Origin: Deltaproteobacteria bacterium | GTDB lineage: Bacteria > Lernaellota > Lernaellaia > JACKCT01 | Assembly: GCA_020633895.1 (NCBI GenBank) | Contig: JACKCT010000004.1 | Location: forward strand, 186,001-250,000 | DNA length: 64,000 bases | Reading direction: 5' to 3' | Notes under the pieces: model-generated | The model's database searches: none | What the model saw: the letters and a program-made list of their open reading frames with translations, nothing else | Told to the model about the DNA's origin: nothing | Shown: in pieces, positions 51,869 to 61,073 of the stretch | How positions within the stretch are numbered: the stretch's first letter is position 1 | Layout: each line of letters starts with the position of its first letter | Made by a program: the position numbers and the translations under genes

Positions 51869-52906
51869 ATGATCGACCAAATCAAAGCCCTGGAAGACAA
51901 GGCGGCCAAGGCGCTGGCCGAGGCCACGTCCAAGGAACACCTGGAGGAGCTGCGCGTCGCCTTCCTGGGCAAGAAGGGCGAGATCACCGCGCTGTCCCGG
52001 GGCATGAAGGACGTCGCCGCCGAGCAGCGCAAGGAAATCGGTCAGGTCGTCAACGCCGTCAAGGAGCGCATCGGCGCCTTGCTGGACGAGCGCCTGGCCG
52101 TCATCGCCGCCAAGGAACGCGAGGCCGAACTGGCCGCCGCCAGGGTGGACGTCACGCTGCCCGGCCGCCGTCGCCGCCTGGGCCATCTCTCGCCCCTCAC
52201 GCAGGTCGAGCGGGAGATCAACCGCATCTTCCAGTCCCTGGGATTCGTCATCGAACTCGGCCCCGAGGTCGAGACGCCCCATTACAACTTCGACCAGCTC
52301 AACTTCCCGCCCGACCATCCGGCGCGAGACGCTCAGGACACCATCTTCATCGACGAGGGCCGTCTGCTGCGCACGCACACCAGCCCGGTGCAGATCCGGG
52401 TCATGGAGCGCACGCGCCCGCCGATCCGTATGATCGCGCCGGGGTGGGTCTACCGTTCGGACACCCTGGACGCGACGCATTCGCCGATGTTCTCCCAGGT
52501 CGAGGGCCTGGTGGTGGACGACGGGATCACGTTCGGCGATCTGTTCGGCGTGCTCAATGAGTTTGTGCATCAGTTTTACGGGACGAATGTCAAAACGCGC
52601 TTTCGCCCCAGCTTCTTCCCCTTCACCGAACCCTCCGCGGAAATGGACATCACGTGCCCGTTTTGCGAAGGAAAGGGCACCGTCAACGGCGCGCGCTGCC
52701 GGGTGTGCTCGGGCTCGGGATGGAAGGAACTGCTGGGTTGCGGGATGGTGGACGAAAACGTGCTCAAGGCCGTGGGCTACGATCCGGAGCACTACACCGG
52801 CTTTGCCTTCGGCATCGGCATCGAACGCCTGACGATGTTCAAGTACGGCGTGAACGAAATCCGCCACTTCTTCGAAGGCGACGTCCGCTTTATCTCCCAA
52901 TTTTAG
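51869..52906 (+). CDS. pheS: Phenylalanyl-tRNA synthetase alpha subunit
   Basis: A 345-residue catalytic subunit of the heterotetrameric synthetase. The N-terminal coiled coil (about 1-85) contacts tRNA. The catalytic domain has HPARDAQDTIF, LLRTHTSPVQIRVM, GWVYRSDTLDATHSPMFSQVEG and the C-terminal FGIGIERLTMFKYGVNEIRHFF (motif 3). A Cys-rich loop, CPFCEGKG...CRVCSGSGW, is present and could bind zinc; such loops occur in many bacterial PheS proteins. It precedes pheT by 62 bp. Confidence 0.98.
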   Translation: MIDQIKALEDKAAKALAEATSKEHLEELRVAFLGKKGEITALSRGMKDVAAEQRKEIGQVVNAVKERIGALLDERLAVIAAKEREAELAAARVDVTLPGRRRRLGHLSPLTQVEREINRIFQSLGFVIELGPEVETPHYNFDQLNFPPDHPARDAQDTIFIDEGRLLRTHTSPVQIRVMERTRPPIRMIAPGWVYRSDTLDATHSPMFSQVEGLVVDDGITFGDLFGVLNEFVHQFYGTNVKTRFRPSFFPFTEPSAEMDITCPFCEGKGTVNGARCRVCSGSGWKELLGCGMVDENVLKAVGYDPEHYTGFAFGIGIERLTMFKYGVNEIRHFFEGDVRFISQF

Positions 52907-52968
52907 TTCCCGCGTGGATCGCTTGAAAGCTGGGAAATGACCTTGGACCGTTTCGGAATGGACGCTTC

Positions 52969-55362
52969 ATGAAAATCAGTCTGAATTGGCTTCAGGACTA
53001 TGTGGACGTGGAGGATCTGAACGATCTGCCGCGCCTGTTGACGTCCGCCGGGATGGAAGTCGAGGGCGTCAAGCGCGTCGGCGACGGCGTGAAGGGCGTC
53101 GTAACCGCCAAGGTGCTGGGAGTCGAGGCCCATCCCGACGCCGATAAGCTGCGCGTGTGCCGCGTGGACACGGGAGCGGGGGAGCACACGGTCGTGTGCG
53201 GCGCGCCGAATGTCGCCGAGGGGCAGATCATCGCCCTGGCCGCCCCGGGATGCACCCTCCCGGTCGGCAAAATCGAAAAGAAGGCCGTGCGCGGCGTCGA
53301 GAGCCACGGCATGATCGCCAGCAAGCGCGAACTCGGCGTCTCGGACGATCACTCGGGGATCTGGGTTCTGCCGCCGGATACGCCGATCGGCGAGATGCTG
53401 GACATGGTCGTGCCCCTGGGCGACGTGGTCATCGAGGTGGACATCACCGCCAACCGCCCGGACCTGCTGTGCATGCTGGGCATTGCCCGCGAGGTCGCCG
53501 CCTACACCGGCCAGAAACTGCGCCGTCCTGAAATCGGCACATACCCCAAAGGTGGGGCGGTCGACGGCAAAATCTCCGTGGACATTCAAGATCCCGACGC
53601 CTGCCGTCGTTATTCGGCGTTCATGGTCGAGGGCGTGCGCGTTGAGCCGTCGCCCATGTACATGCAGCTTCGCTTGGATGCGGTGGGGGTGCGTCCGATC
53701 AATAATCTGGTGGACGTGACCAACTACGTACTCTTCGAGCTCAACCAGCCGCTGCACGCCTTCGACTACGAATTCCTCCAGGGGCAAAAGATCGTCGTCC
53801 GCCAGGCGAAAGACGGCGAGACGATGACGACGCTGGACGAAAAGGAACGCGCCCTGACGTCCGAGGATCTGTTGATCTGCGACGGCGAGAAGCCGGTGGC
53901 GTTGGCCGGCGTGATGGGCGGCGCGAATTCCGAGGTGTCGGCGAAGACATCGACGGTGCTCATCGAATCGGCGTATTTCTCGCCGGTGGGAGTGCGTCGC
54001 ACGTCCAAGCGCCTGGGGCTGGCGTCGGACTCGAGCTATCGCTTCGAGCGCGGCATCGACATCGACGGCGTCGTCAACGCCGCGGCCCGCGCGGCCGAGT
54101 TGATGGCTCGAGACGGCCACGGCACCGTCGTCGAAGGCCATGTGGACAACTTCCCGAATCCGCGAGAAGAGCAGGTCATCCGCCTGCGCGGCGCCCGATG
54201 CAACCACGTGCTGGGCACCGGCATCTCCACGCCCCACATGGCGCGCCTGTTGGAAAAGATCGAGCTGGGCATCGTCGACCAAAATGACGACCACATCGAC
54301 GTGCGCGTCCCCAACTTCCGCGCCGACGACATCACCCGCGAGATCGACCTGATCGAGGAAGTCGCGCGCCTGCAAGGCTTCGACGACATCGCGCCGACGA
54401 TTCCCGCCACGGCGGTGCAGGAGCACATCCCCGATCCGATCATCGCGCTGATCGACAAAGCCCGGGACGCCATGGTCGGTCTGGGATACGGCGAAGCCCC
54501 GGCGGTGGCGATGACCAGCCGTGAAATGCTCGACGCGTTCAAGGATGCGCCCGGCCGATACGTCGAATTGCTCAATCCGCTTTCGGCCGAGATGGGCATC
54601 CTGCGCGACAGCCTGTTGCCGACGATGCTGACCGCCGTCTCGCGGAATCTGGCGCGGCAAAACCGCGACCTGGCGATCTTCGAGGTGCGCCGGGTTTTCC
54701 TACCTTCGGAGCAGGGCGAGTTGCCCCACGAGCCGACGCACGTCGCCTTCACCCTGGCCGGGCGCGCGGAACCCGCCGAATGGTCGTCCAGCGACCGGAC
54801 GGTGGATTTCTTCGACGCCAAGGGCACGGCGGAAGAATTCCTCGAAGCCGTCGGCGTCCTTTCCGGTGTGGAATTCCAGGCCGAAAGCGCCCCGTCGTTT
54901 TACATCGACGGCGCCGGGGCGAGGATCGCGGTGAACGGCCGACCGGTGGGCCATCTCGGGCGATTCTCACCGACGCTCCTGGCGAAATTCGACATCGACG
55001 CCGAGGTGTACGGCGGGCAGATCGACCTGACCGCGCTCATTCCCCATCTGGCGGAAACCAAGACCTTCAAACCCTGGTCACGCTTTCCCCGGACCACGCG
55101 CGACCTCGCGGTCCTCGTCGACCAAACGCAGCCCGTGGGCCCCTTGCGCGAGGCGATTTCGGCCGTCGACGAGACGCATATCCTGGCCGTCCGCGTCTTC
55201 GACATCTACACCGGCAAGGGCGTGGAATCCGGCAAAAAATCCGTGGCGTTCTCGCTGGATATCCAGTCCATGGAATCCACGATGACGGTGGAAGACACGG
55301 ACCGGATCGTGGAACGGGTGGTGGAAAAGTTGTCCACAGCCTTCGGCGCAAAGCTCAGGTAA
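52969..55362 (+). CDS. pheT: Phenylalanyl-tRNA synthetase beta subunit
   Basis: A 797-residue subunit that carries the editing site and the anticodon-binding domain. Visible domains: B1/B6 N-terminal MKISLNWLQDYVD, the tRNA-binding EMAP-like domain with AHPDADKLRVCRVDTG, the B3/B4 editing region with NRPDLLCMLGIAREVAAY and LHAFDY, the B5 domain, the inactive catalytic-like domain, and the C-terminal FDX-ACB domain (FPRTTRDLAVLVDQ). Length is typical. Confidence 0.98.
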   Translation: MKISLNWLQDYVDVEDLNDLPRLLTSAGMEVEGVKRVGDGVKGVVTAKVLGVEAHPDADKLRVCRVDTGAGEHTVVCGAPNVAEGQIIALAAPGCTLPVGKIEKKAVRGVESHGMIASKRELGVSDDHSGIWVLPPDTPIGEMLDMVVPLGDVVIEVDITANRPDLLCMLGIAREVAAYTGQKLRRPEIGTYPKGGAVDGKISVDIQDPDACRRYSAFMVEGVRVEPSPMYMQLRLDAVGVRPINNLVDVTNYVLFELNQPLHAFDYEFLQGQKIVVRQAKDGETMTTLDEKERALTSEDLLICDGEKPVALAGVMGGANSEVSAKTSTVLIESAYFSPVGVRRTSKRLGLASDSSYRFERGIDIDGVVNAAARAAELMARDGHGTVVEGHVDNFPNPREEQVIRLRGARCNHVLGTGISTPHMARLLEKIELGIVDQNDDHIDVRVPNFRADDITREIDLIEEVARLQGFDDIAPTIPATAVQEHIPDPIIALIDKARDAMVGLGYGEAPAVAMTSREMLDAFKDAPGRYVELLNPLSAEMGILRDSLLPTMLTAVSRNLARQNRDLAIFEVRRVFLPSEQGELPHEPTHVAFTLAGRAEPAEWSSSDRTVDFFDAKGTAEEFLEAVGVLSGVEFQAESAPSFYIDGAGARIAVNGRPVGHLGRFSPTLLAKFDIDAEVYGGQIDLTALIPHLAETKTFKPWSRFPRTTRDLAVLVDQTQPVGPLREAISAVDETHILAVRVFDIYTGKGVESGKKSVAFSLDIQSMESTMTVEDTDRIVERVVEKLSTAFGAKLR

Positions 55363-55485
55363 CGCTTTAAATATTTCCAGATAACTTATTGAATTATAGC
55401 GATAATACCCGTCGCAGCAGCCGGATATCGCCTTAAGCGATTCTTGAGCAATCCGGCTGGAAGGGCGGGAAAAATATAGATATTG

Positions 55486-55513
55486 TTGCAGTGTCCGATA
55501 AATTGGGTATGAT
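55486..55513 (+). promoter_or_regulatory. Promoter of the ihf gene
   Basis: TTGCAG at 55486-55491 and TATGAT at 55508-55513 with a 16-bp spacer, in an AT-rich gap of 186 bp after pheT. Confidence 0.5.
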
Positions 55514-55548
55514 ACGGGCTCTCAAGGGAGCCATAAGGGGGAGTTCGG

Positions 55549-55827
55549 ATGACCAAGGCGGATCTGGTCAACGCGATTTACGAGCGCGTGGGCTTTTCCA
55601 AGAAGGAATCGGCGCGGATCGTTGAGTTGGTCTTTGAGATCATCAAGGAGACGCTCGAAGAGGGCGAGAAGATCAAAATCTCCGGGTTCGGGAACTTCGT
55701 GATTCGGGACAAGCGGGCGCGCATCGGCCGCAATCCCCAGACCAACGAGGAAATCACGATTTCGGCCCGGCGCGTGCTGACCTTCAAACCCAGCCAAGTC
55801 CTGCGCAACGCGCTCAAGGACGTTTAG
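55549..55827 (+). CDS. ihfA: Integration host factor alpha-like DNA-bending protein
   Basis: A 92-residue HU/IHF-family protein. MTKADLVNAIYERVGFSKKESARIVELVFEIIK and the arm region GFGNFVIRDKRARIGRNPQTNEEI with the key Pro in the DNA-intercalating RNPQT loop are intact. The location after pheT matches ihfA in proteobacteria, which supports alpha assignment over HU. An AAGGGGGAG Shine-Dalgarno precedes the ATG. Confidence 0.93.
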   Translation: MTKADLVNAIYERVGFSKKESARIVELVFEIIKETLEEGEKIKISGFGNFVIRDKRARIGRNPQTNEEITISARRVLTFKPSQVLRNALKDV

Positions 55828-55846
55828 CTTTTAGGGGAGGCCCATC

Positions 55847-56218
55847 GTGGAAGAAATCAAGATCCCCGATAAGCTGTACTTCAAGATCGGCGAGGTCTCG
55901 GACCTGACCGGCGTGAAGCCCTACGTGCTGCGGTATTGGGAGTCGGAATTCAATATCGTCAAGCCGTCCAAGACCGCGTCCAATCAGCGTCTGTACAAGC
56001 GCCGGGAAGTGGAGCTGATCCTGGAGATCAAGCGACTGCTTTACGAGGAAAAATTCACGATCGCCGGCGCCAAGAAAGTCCTCAACGAGCGGGGCGGGAC
56101 CACCCGTCGCTCGGCCGGACAGATGAAACTGCCGCTCCAGCAGAAGAAGACGCGCGAGCTTCTGCAAAAGATGCGCAAAGAGATCGAAGCCATCAAGAAA
56201 CTGGTTGAAACGCAATAG
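55847..56218 (+). CDS. MerR-family transcriptional regulator
   Basis: A 123-residue regulator with an N-terminal MerR winged helix: [25 protein letters not shown] and [21 protein letters not shown]. The remainder is a short basic helix (about 90-123), so no metal- or drug-binding domain is present. Small MerR proteins of this kind commonly follow ihfA in deltaproteobacteria. It begins with GTG at 55847, 19 bp after ihfA, with AGGGGAGG upstream. The tRNA-Pro promoter lies across its 3' end. Confidence 0.9.
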   Translation: MEEIKIPDKLYFKIGEVSDLTGVKPYVLRYWESEFNIVKPSKTASNQRLYKRREVELILEIKRLLYEEKFTIAGAKKVLNERGGTTRRSAGQMKLPLQQKKTRELLQKMRKEIEAIKKLVETQ

Positions 56219-56233
56219 CGTCTCGGCTATAGT
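56205..56233 (+). promoter_or_regulatory. tRNA-Pro promoter within the merR 3' end
   Basis: TTGAAA at 56205-56210, a 17-bp spacer, TATAGT at 56228-56233. The -35 is within the last codons of the merR-like gene. Confidence 0.6.
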
Positions 56234-56310
56234 CCGCCGCGCGGTTTTCAAAAAAACCGCGTTTGTTTTTTGCGCGTCGCGAACATTCGCTCGATTTTCC
56301 GCCATCGCAT

Positions 56311-56384
<74 letters not shown>

Positions 56385-56531
56385 TTTTGATTGATCGATG
56401 AACGGACTCGCAGCGATTCACCTTCCGAAGATCCTGAAGAAAATGCCGGTTCGCATCGCGCCGCCCCAGACGGCCTGGGGCGAGGGCGGCCGGGCCCAAC
56501 CCCACACGCGCGTCTCGGCGCCTCGGCGTTC

Positions 56532-57284
56532 ATGAAGATCCTGGTCTCCAACGACGACGGTATCCATTCGGACGGCCTGCTGGCCTTGCGCGACGCCTTG
56601 TCCGAATTGGGGGAGGTGACGGTCGTCGCCCCCGACCGCGAACGTAGCGCCCAATCCCACGCCCTGACCATCCACCGCCCCTTGCGGGTGCATCAGGTGG
56701 AAGAACGATTTTATTCGGTCGACGGCACGCCCGCCGACGCGGTGCACCTGGCGCTGAATGTCGTTATGCGCGACGAGCGGCCCGATCTGGTCGTCTCCGG
56801 TATCAACCAGGGCGGCAACCTGGGCGACGACGTCACCTATTCCGGCACCGTCGCCGCGGCCCGGGAGGCAGCCATGCTCGGCGTGCCCAGCTTCGCCGTC
56901 TCGGTCGTGGCCCGAACCGATTTTCATTTCGACGGCGCCGCCGCTTTCGCGCTGCGTCTGGCGCGTCATCTGCGCGATCATCCGTTGCAATCCCGGTCGC
57001 TGCTTAACGTCAACGTCCCCAACGTCCGCGCCCACGAGCTGCCCGAATATCGCTTTACCCAACTGGGTCAGCGCATCTTCAGCGACGAGGTCGTGGAAAA
57101 AGCCGACCCGCGCGGCGCGTCGTACTACTGGATCGGCGGGCAGGAATTGGGCTTCACCCGCGCGGCGTCCTCGGACTTGCAAGCGATCTCCGAAGGCTTC
57201 ATTTCCGTCTCTCCCATCCGCATCGATCAGACCGACTACGACCTGCTCACGCGCCTGGCCGCCGACGGGCCGGACATCCCATGA
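56532..57284 (+). CDS. surE: 5'-nucleotidase SurE
   Basis: A 250-residue metal-dependent nucleoside 5'-monophosphatase. The N-terminal MKILVSNDDGIHSDGL (metal Asp pair NDDG) and VVSGINQGGNLGDDVTYSGTVAAAREA are diagnostic. The start at 56532 places the first strand correctly; the frame is open upstream as far as the tRNA. Its stop overlaps the pcm start by 4 bp. Confidence 0.97.
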   Translation: MKILVSNDDGIHSDGLLALRDALSELGEVTVVAPDRERSAQSHALTIHRPLRVHQVEERFYSVDGTPADAVHLALNVVMRDERPDLVVSGINQGGNLGDDVTYSGTVAAAREAAMLGVPSFAVSVVARTDFHFDGAAAFALRLARHLRDHPLQSRSLLNVNVPNVRAHELPEYRFTQLGQRIFSDEVVEKADPRGASYYWIGGQELGFTRAASSDLQAISEGFISVSPIRIDQTDYDLLTRLAADGPDIP

Positions 57285-57940
57285 CCAAGCCCGAGTTCTA
57301 TCAGCGCCAGCGCGACGAGATGGTCGAGCGCCAGATTCGGGGCAGGGGTGTCAAGGACGAACGCGTCATCGCCGCCATGCAAAAAATCCCGCGCCATATG
57401 TTCGTCGACAAGGCCTTTGTCGACCGCGCCTACGACGACGGGCCGTTGCCTTTGCCCGAGCGGCAGACCATCAGCCAGCCCTACATGGTCGCCCTCATGA
57501 CGCAGTCCCTGCTGCTGACCGGCAAGGAAAAGGTGCTCGAAATCGGGACCGGATCGGGATATCAGACCGCGATTCTATCCCGCCTGGCCGACCGGGTTTT
57601 TTCCATCGAACGCCACCCCCGCCTGGGACGTCAGGCCGAGCGAACGCTGCATGACTTGGGCATTCACAACGCCTTGGTTCGTATCGGCGACGGAACGCAC
57701 GGCTGGGCCGAGGAGGCGCCGTTCGACGCGATCCTCGTGACCGCCGGGGCTCCCAAGGTCCCGCCCGCGTACTTGGATCAGCTCAAGGACGACGGGCGTC
57801 TGGTGATCCCCATTGGTGACGACACTCAGCAGATGCTTTATCGTTTCACCAAGACCAAGGAAGCGATCTTCGAGGAAGAACTGGTGGCCTGCCGATTCGT
57901 CAAATTGGTGGGACGCTACGGTTGGGAGGCCGTGAAGTGA
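57281..57940 (+). CDS. pcm: Protein-L-isoaspartate O-methyltransferase
   Basis: A 219-residue AdoMet-dependent enzyme that starts repair of isoaspartyl residues. The family segments are RHMFVDKAFVDRAYDDGPLPL, QTISQPYMVALMTQ, the AdoMet site VLEIGTGSGYQTA and DAILVTAGAPKVPPAYLDQL. The surE-pcm order is widespread in proteobacteria and linked to stationary-phase survival. It overlaps the dedA start by 4 bp. Confidence 0.97.
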   Translation: MTKPEFYQRQRDEMVERQIRGRGVKDERVIAAMQKIPRHMFVDKAFVDRAYDDGPLPLPERQTISQPYMVALMTQSLLLTGKEKVLEIGTGSGYQTAILSRLADRVFSIERHPRLGRQAERTLHDLGIHNALVRIGDGTHGWAEEAPFDAILVTAGAPKVPPAYLDQLKDDGRLVIPIGDDTQQMLYRFTKTKEAIFEEELVACRFVKLVGRYGWEAVK

Positions 57941-58581
57941 TCGATCTGATTTATCAAGTCTTCGCCTTTCTCAAGGTCATCATTCACGACCTGGGCTATT
58001 GGGGCATCCTGATCGGCATGACCGTCGAAAGCTCGGCGATTCCGTTTCCGTCGGAGATTGTCATTCCCCCGGCCGGAGCGCTGGCCCACGAAGGCAAGAT
58101 GTCCCTATGGCTGATCGTCGTCTGCGGCATGGTCGGCTCGGTGCTGGGCGCGCTGATCAACTACGGCGTCGCCTACTACCTGGGACGGCCGTTCTTTGAA
58201 AAATACGGCAAGTACGTCCTGGTCACGGAAGAGAAGATCAAGCGCTCGGAAGAGTTCTTTGAAAAATACGGCGCCGTGGCCACGCTGATCTGCCGTTTCA
58301 TTACCGTCGTTCGCCAGCTCGTCTCGCTGCCGGCCGGATTCTCCAAGATGCGTCTGCAGCCGTTCATTCTCTACACGGCCATCGGCTCGGCCATCTGGAG
58401 CATGATCCTGGCGTTCCTCGGATACTTCGCCGGGGCCGGGGAAGAGACGATCAAGGCGTACAAAACGCCCATCACCATCGGCACCGTCGTTGCGGCGGGC
58501 CTTGTTTTGACCGCCTTCCTTGCCTATAAATACACGCAGAAACGACGCCAAGCGGGGGCGCAAGCGGCCACCGGCGAATAG
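57937..58581 (+). CDS. DedA/VTT-family membrane protein
   Basis: A 214-residue inner-membrane protein of the DedA (SNARE-associated) family, which in characterised cases moves undecaprenyl phosphate or phospholipid across the membrane. The ESSAIPFPSEIVIPPAGALAHEG motif and the CRFITVVRQLVSLPAGFSKM segment with its conserved Arg and Gly residues are present. Four to five hydrophobic segments are seen. The GTG at 57937 overlaps the pcm stop (GTGA) and has GGGAGG upstream. It sits between pcm and nlpD, splitting the usual pair. Confidence 0.92.
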   Translation: MIDLIYQVFAFLKVIIHDLGYWGILIGMTVESSAIPFPSEIVIPPAGALAHEGKMSLWLIVVCGMVGSVLGALINYGVAYYLGRPFFEKYGKYVLVTEEKIKRSEEFFEKYGAVATLICRFITVVRQLVSLPAGFSKMRLQPFILYTAIGSAIWSMILAFLGYFAGAGEETIKAYKTPITIGTVVAAGLVLTAFLAYKYTQKRRQAGAQAATGE

Positions 58582-58592
58582 GGCCGGCCGGG

Positions 58593-59465
58593 GTGCCGCG
58601 GGCACAGGAGTTTCGCATTTTGGGCGCAACAATCGCCGGCGACCGAATCAACCAGGCTCGGCGCCCCTGGATTTTGGCGGCGGCCGTCTTCGTCTTGGCT
58701 TTGGTCAGCGGCTGCGGCTACTACATCACCGTGGAACGGGGCGACACTCTCAACGACATCGCCCGGGAATACGGCGTCACCACCAACGACCTGATCGAAG
58801 CCAATCCCAACCTCAAGGATCCCAACCGCATCTATCCCGGTCAGAAGCTGCGCATCCCGCGTGAAAAGTCGCTGGTTGTCGCCGAAGGGGCGCAGAAGCG
58901 GCCGGGCGATACGAATAAGTCGGCGCTCAAGGAGCCTTCCGAGATTCCGCCGCGCGCGACGACCACCTCCACGCCGGCATCGACTCCGCCTCCGGCACGT
59001 AGCGCTGTGCGTTCCACGCCGCCGCCCGCCGCCACGGCCGAAAAAACCGAAGCGGTGGGAGCGGGCGGGGCCGTCTCGACCGGCTCGCCGTCGTTCATCT
59101 GGCCGGTCAACGGCACCATCCTGCGCGGCTTCGGAAAAGGCCCGGACGGGCGCATCAACGAAGGCATCGACATCGCCGCTCCGGCCGGCACCGACATCAA
59201 GGCCGTGGCCGACGGTGAAGTGCTGCTGTCCAACAACAAGCTCAAAGGCTACGGCAATATGATTGTCGTCCAGCACAACGGCGGCTTCGTCTCCATCTAC
59301 GCCCACAACCGCATCAACCACGTCAAAAAGGGCGACAAGGTGCGTCAGGGGCAGGTCATCGGCGAGGTCGGCGACACCGGCCGGGCCAGCCAGCCCCATC
59401 TGCATTTCGAGATTCGAAAGAATATCAAGACCATCGACCCGTACCCGTTGCTGCCTCGGCGCTAA
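58593..59465 (+). CDS. nlpD: NlpD-like LysM/M23 lipoprotein (half-degenerate peptidase site)
   Basis: A 290-residue envelope lipoprotein: a signal ends in LALVSGC (lipidation Cys near 41), followed by a LysM peptidoglycan-binding module (VERGDTLNDIAREYGV), a long Ser/Thr/Pro linker and a C-terminal M23 domain. In active M23 enzymes the first zinc motif is HxxxD; here it reads NEGID, with Asn for His, while HLHFE is retained. E. coli NlpD is likewise inactive and activates an amidase in cell separation. The start is GTG at 58593. Its order after surE-pcm matches proteobacteria. Confidence 0.88.
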   Translation: MPRAQEFRILGATIAGDRINQARRPWILAAAVFVLALVSGCGYYITVERGDTLNDIAREYGVTTNDLIEANPNLKDPNRIYPGQKLRIPREKSLVVAEGAQKRPGDTNKSALKEPSEIPPRATTTSTPASTPPPARSAVRSTPPPAATAEKTEAVGAGGAVSTGSPSFIWPVNGTILRGFGKGPDGRINEGIDIAAPAGTDIKAVADGEVLLSNNKLKGYGNMIVVQHNGGFVSIYAHNRINHVKKGDKVRQGQVIGEVGDTGRASQPHLHFEIRKNIKTIDPYPLLPRR

Positions 59466-59486
59466 CCTTCAAGCAGGAGTCCCGCC

Positions 59487-60017
59487 ATGGACGACATCGC
59501 CAAGCTCATCCGCAACGTCCCCGACTGGCCCAAACCGGGCATCCAGTTCAAGGACATCACGACGATGGTCGCCAACGGCCCGGCGCTGCGAAAGGTCATC
59601 GACACCTTGGCCGAGCGCTACAAGGCGTTCGAGTTCGACGCCGTGGTCGGCGTGGAAGCTCGCGGCTTCATTTTCGGAACCGCGTTGGCCTACGCCCTGA
59701 ACACCGGCTTCGTCCTGGTCCGCAAACCCGGCAAGCTCCCGGCAAAGACGCGCAAGGTCAGCTACGAACTCGAATACGGCACCGACTCCCTGGAAATCCA
59801 CGAGGACTCGATTGCCGAAGGCGGCAAGGTTCTGGTCATCGATGATTTGCTGGCCACGGGCGGTACCGTCCGCGCCGTCATCGACCTGCTGCACGGCATG
59901 GGCGCCGATGTCGTCGAAGCGGCCTTCATCGTCGAACTCATCGGCCTGGGCGGCCGCGCCAAGGTCGAGGAGAAAACCGACGTCCACAGCCTGATCCACT
60001 TCGAAGTCGACGAATAG
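59487..60017 (+). CDS. apt: Adenine phosphoribosyltransferase
   Basis: A 176-residue purine-salvage enzyme converting adenine and PRPP to AMP. The N-terminal VPDWPKPGIQFKDITTMV, the substrate loop VGVEARGFIFGTALAYAL and the PRPP motif VLVIDDLLATGGT are conserved. A GGAGT sequence precedes the ATG. It follows nlpD by 21 bp on the same strand. Confidence 0.97.
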   Translation: MDDIAKLIRNVPDWPKPGIQFKDITTMVANGPALRKVIDTLAERYKAFEFDAVVGVEARGFIFGTALAYALNTGFVLVRKPGKLPAKTRKVSYELEYGTDSLEIHEDSIAEGGKVLVIDDLLATGGTVRAVIDLLHGMGADVVEAAFIVELIGLGGRAKVEEKTDVHSLIHFEVDE

Positions 60018-60329
60018 TGCCGAAGCCGGCACGGGCTGGGAACGCCGGCGCGTCGTCGGAAGTTCCACGGTAGACGCCGCTTCGCTCCAATCGATTCCGA
60101 CTGGTAAAAATCTGGGTGCCACACTTTTGCGACGCTGAAAGCGGAGAGAAGGTGTGAGGTGAATTTTCCGCATTTTCTTCAGTAAGCCCCAAGGCAGGGC
60201 CGCATCCGAATTCGTCATAATCTATATTATGTCAAATATTGCCAGAGTGCGCCGTCACTGGTCATCCAACGCCAGCACTTCCGAAAATCCCTCCCGAGGC
60301 GAGGCCACCTGGGCATTTCTCGTCACGCA
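60018..60329. other. Spacer between apt and the phosphodiester-glycosidase gene
   Basis: About 310 bp between convergent genes. It contains an inverted-repeat-like element, CACAC...GTGTG, at about 60120-60158, and an AT-rich stretch near 60218-60240. The 189-codon plus-strand frame starting at 60229 runs antisense to the next gene and is not called. Confidence 0.5.
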
Positions 60330-61073
60330 TCATTTTTCGAAAACTTCGATATGGGATCCGACCGGGACCGAAATCTCCCGCGCATGCACGTCCCGCCAGT
60401 CGATCACCAACCCCGTCGACGAGCCGCCGTCCAAATTGAAGGCGAAGCTCGCGTTGACCGGAGCCGCCGTCGCGATCTTGGCCGCGTCGCCGTACGTCAG
60501 CCAGGCGCTGTCGCTCACCAGGAAGAAGATCCGCCCGGCGACGTCTTCGCCGATGATCGTCCGGCGATGGCGTTTCGTGGACTTATACGCCACGGGCCGG
60601 CCGTCGCGAACGATCGCCGGACCGCATTTCACGGCTTGCTCAAAGGCTTCGGCTTCGCCGTCTTTCAGGGGCTTGCGTGCCAGATCCCGTAGACCCGCCA
60701 TACCGCCTTTGACGAAAAACAGCCCCTTGAAGCGCGTGAGCTTGTTTTCGGACTTGACGATCTTCCCATCCGTTACCAGCAAGTCCGTGGGCGTGTAATC
60801 CTCGGCCCAGTAGCCGCCGTTGACCGTCAAAATGGCCTTGGAATCGGCGTGCCTTGCTTGGACACTTTGGGGAGGATTCGTGTAGACGGCCTCAAAGCGA
60901 AATTTCGCCGGATCCATCGAAACGAAATGCACATCACCCGACGGCGTCGTCAATTTCTTATAAATCAGCGCAGGGACGTCCTGAGCGACTGCTGACGGCG
61001 CGGAGAGCGGGGAAACAATAAGCATTGCGAATAATACGCCCATGCCCGCCAGCGCGGCCGCAGCCCAGCGCAT
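60330..61073 (-). CDS. Exported phosphodiester glycosidase-family (NAGPA-like) protein
   Basis: A 247-residue protein with a signal peptide (about 1-29: hydrophobic LAGMGVLFAMLIVSPLSA, cleavage after VA). It matches the NAGPA domain: an N-terminal strand with ALIYKKLTTPSGDVHFVSMD, then ILTVNGGYWAEDYTPTDLLV, and the highly conserved FNLDGGSSTGL near the C-terminus. NAGPA enzymes cleave phosphodiester-linked N-acetylglucosamine; bacterial relatives are linked to exopolysaccharide. The start ATG at 61073 shares one base with the stop of the upstream gene (TGATG), so the pair is translationally coupled. Confidence 0.88.
   Translation of the reverse strand: MRWAAAALAGMGVLFAMLIVSPLSAPSAVAQDVPALIYKKLTTPSGDVHFVSMDPAKFRFEAVYTNPPQSVQARHADSKAILTVNGGYWAEDYTPTDLLVTDGKIVKSENKLTRFKGLFFVKGGMAGLRDLARKPLKDGEAEAFEQAVKCGPAIVRDGRPVAYKSTKRHRRTIIGEDVAGRIFFLVSDSAWLTYGDAAKIATAAPVNASFAFNLDGGSSTGLVIDWRDVHAREISVPVGSHIEVFEK

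Noticed and set aside
60229-60798. 189-codon plus-strand frame over the phosphodiester glycosidase
   Set aside because: It has no motif or ribosome site and is antisense to a gene with a clear NAGPA signature.
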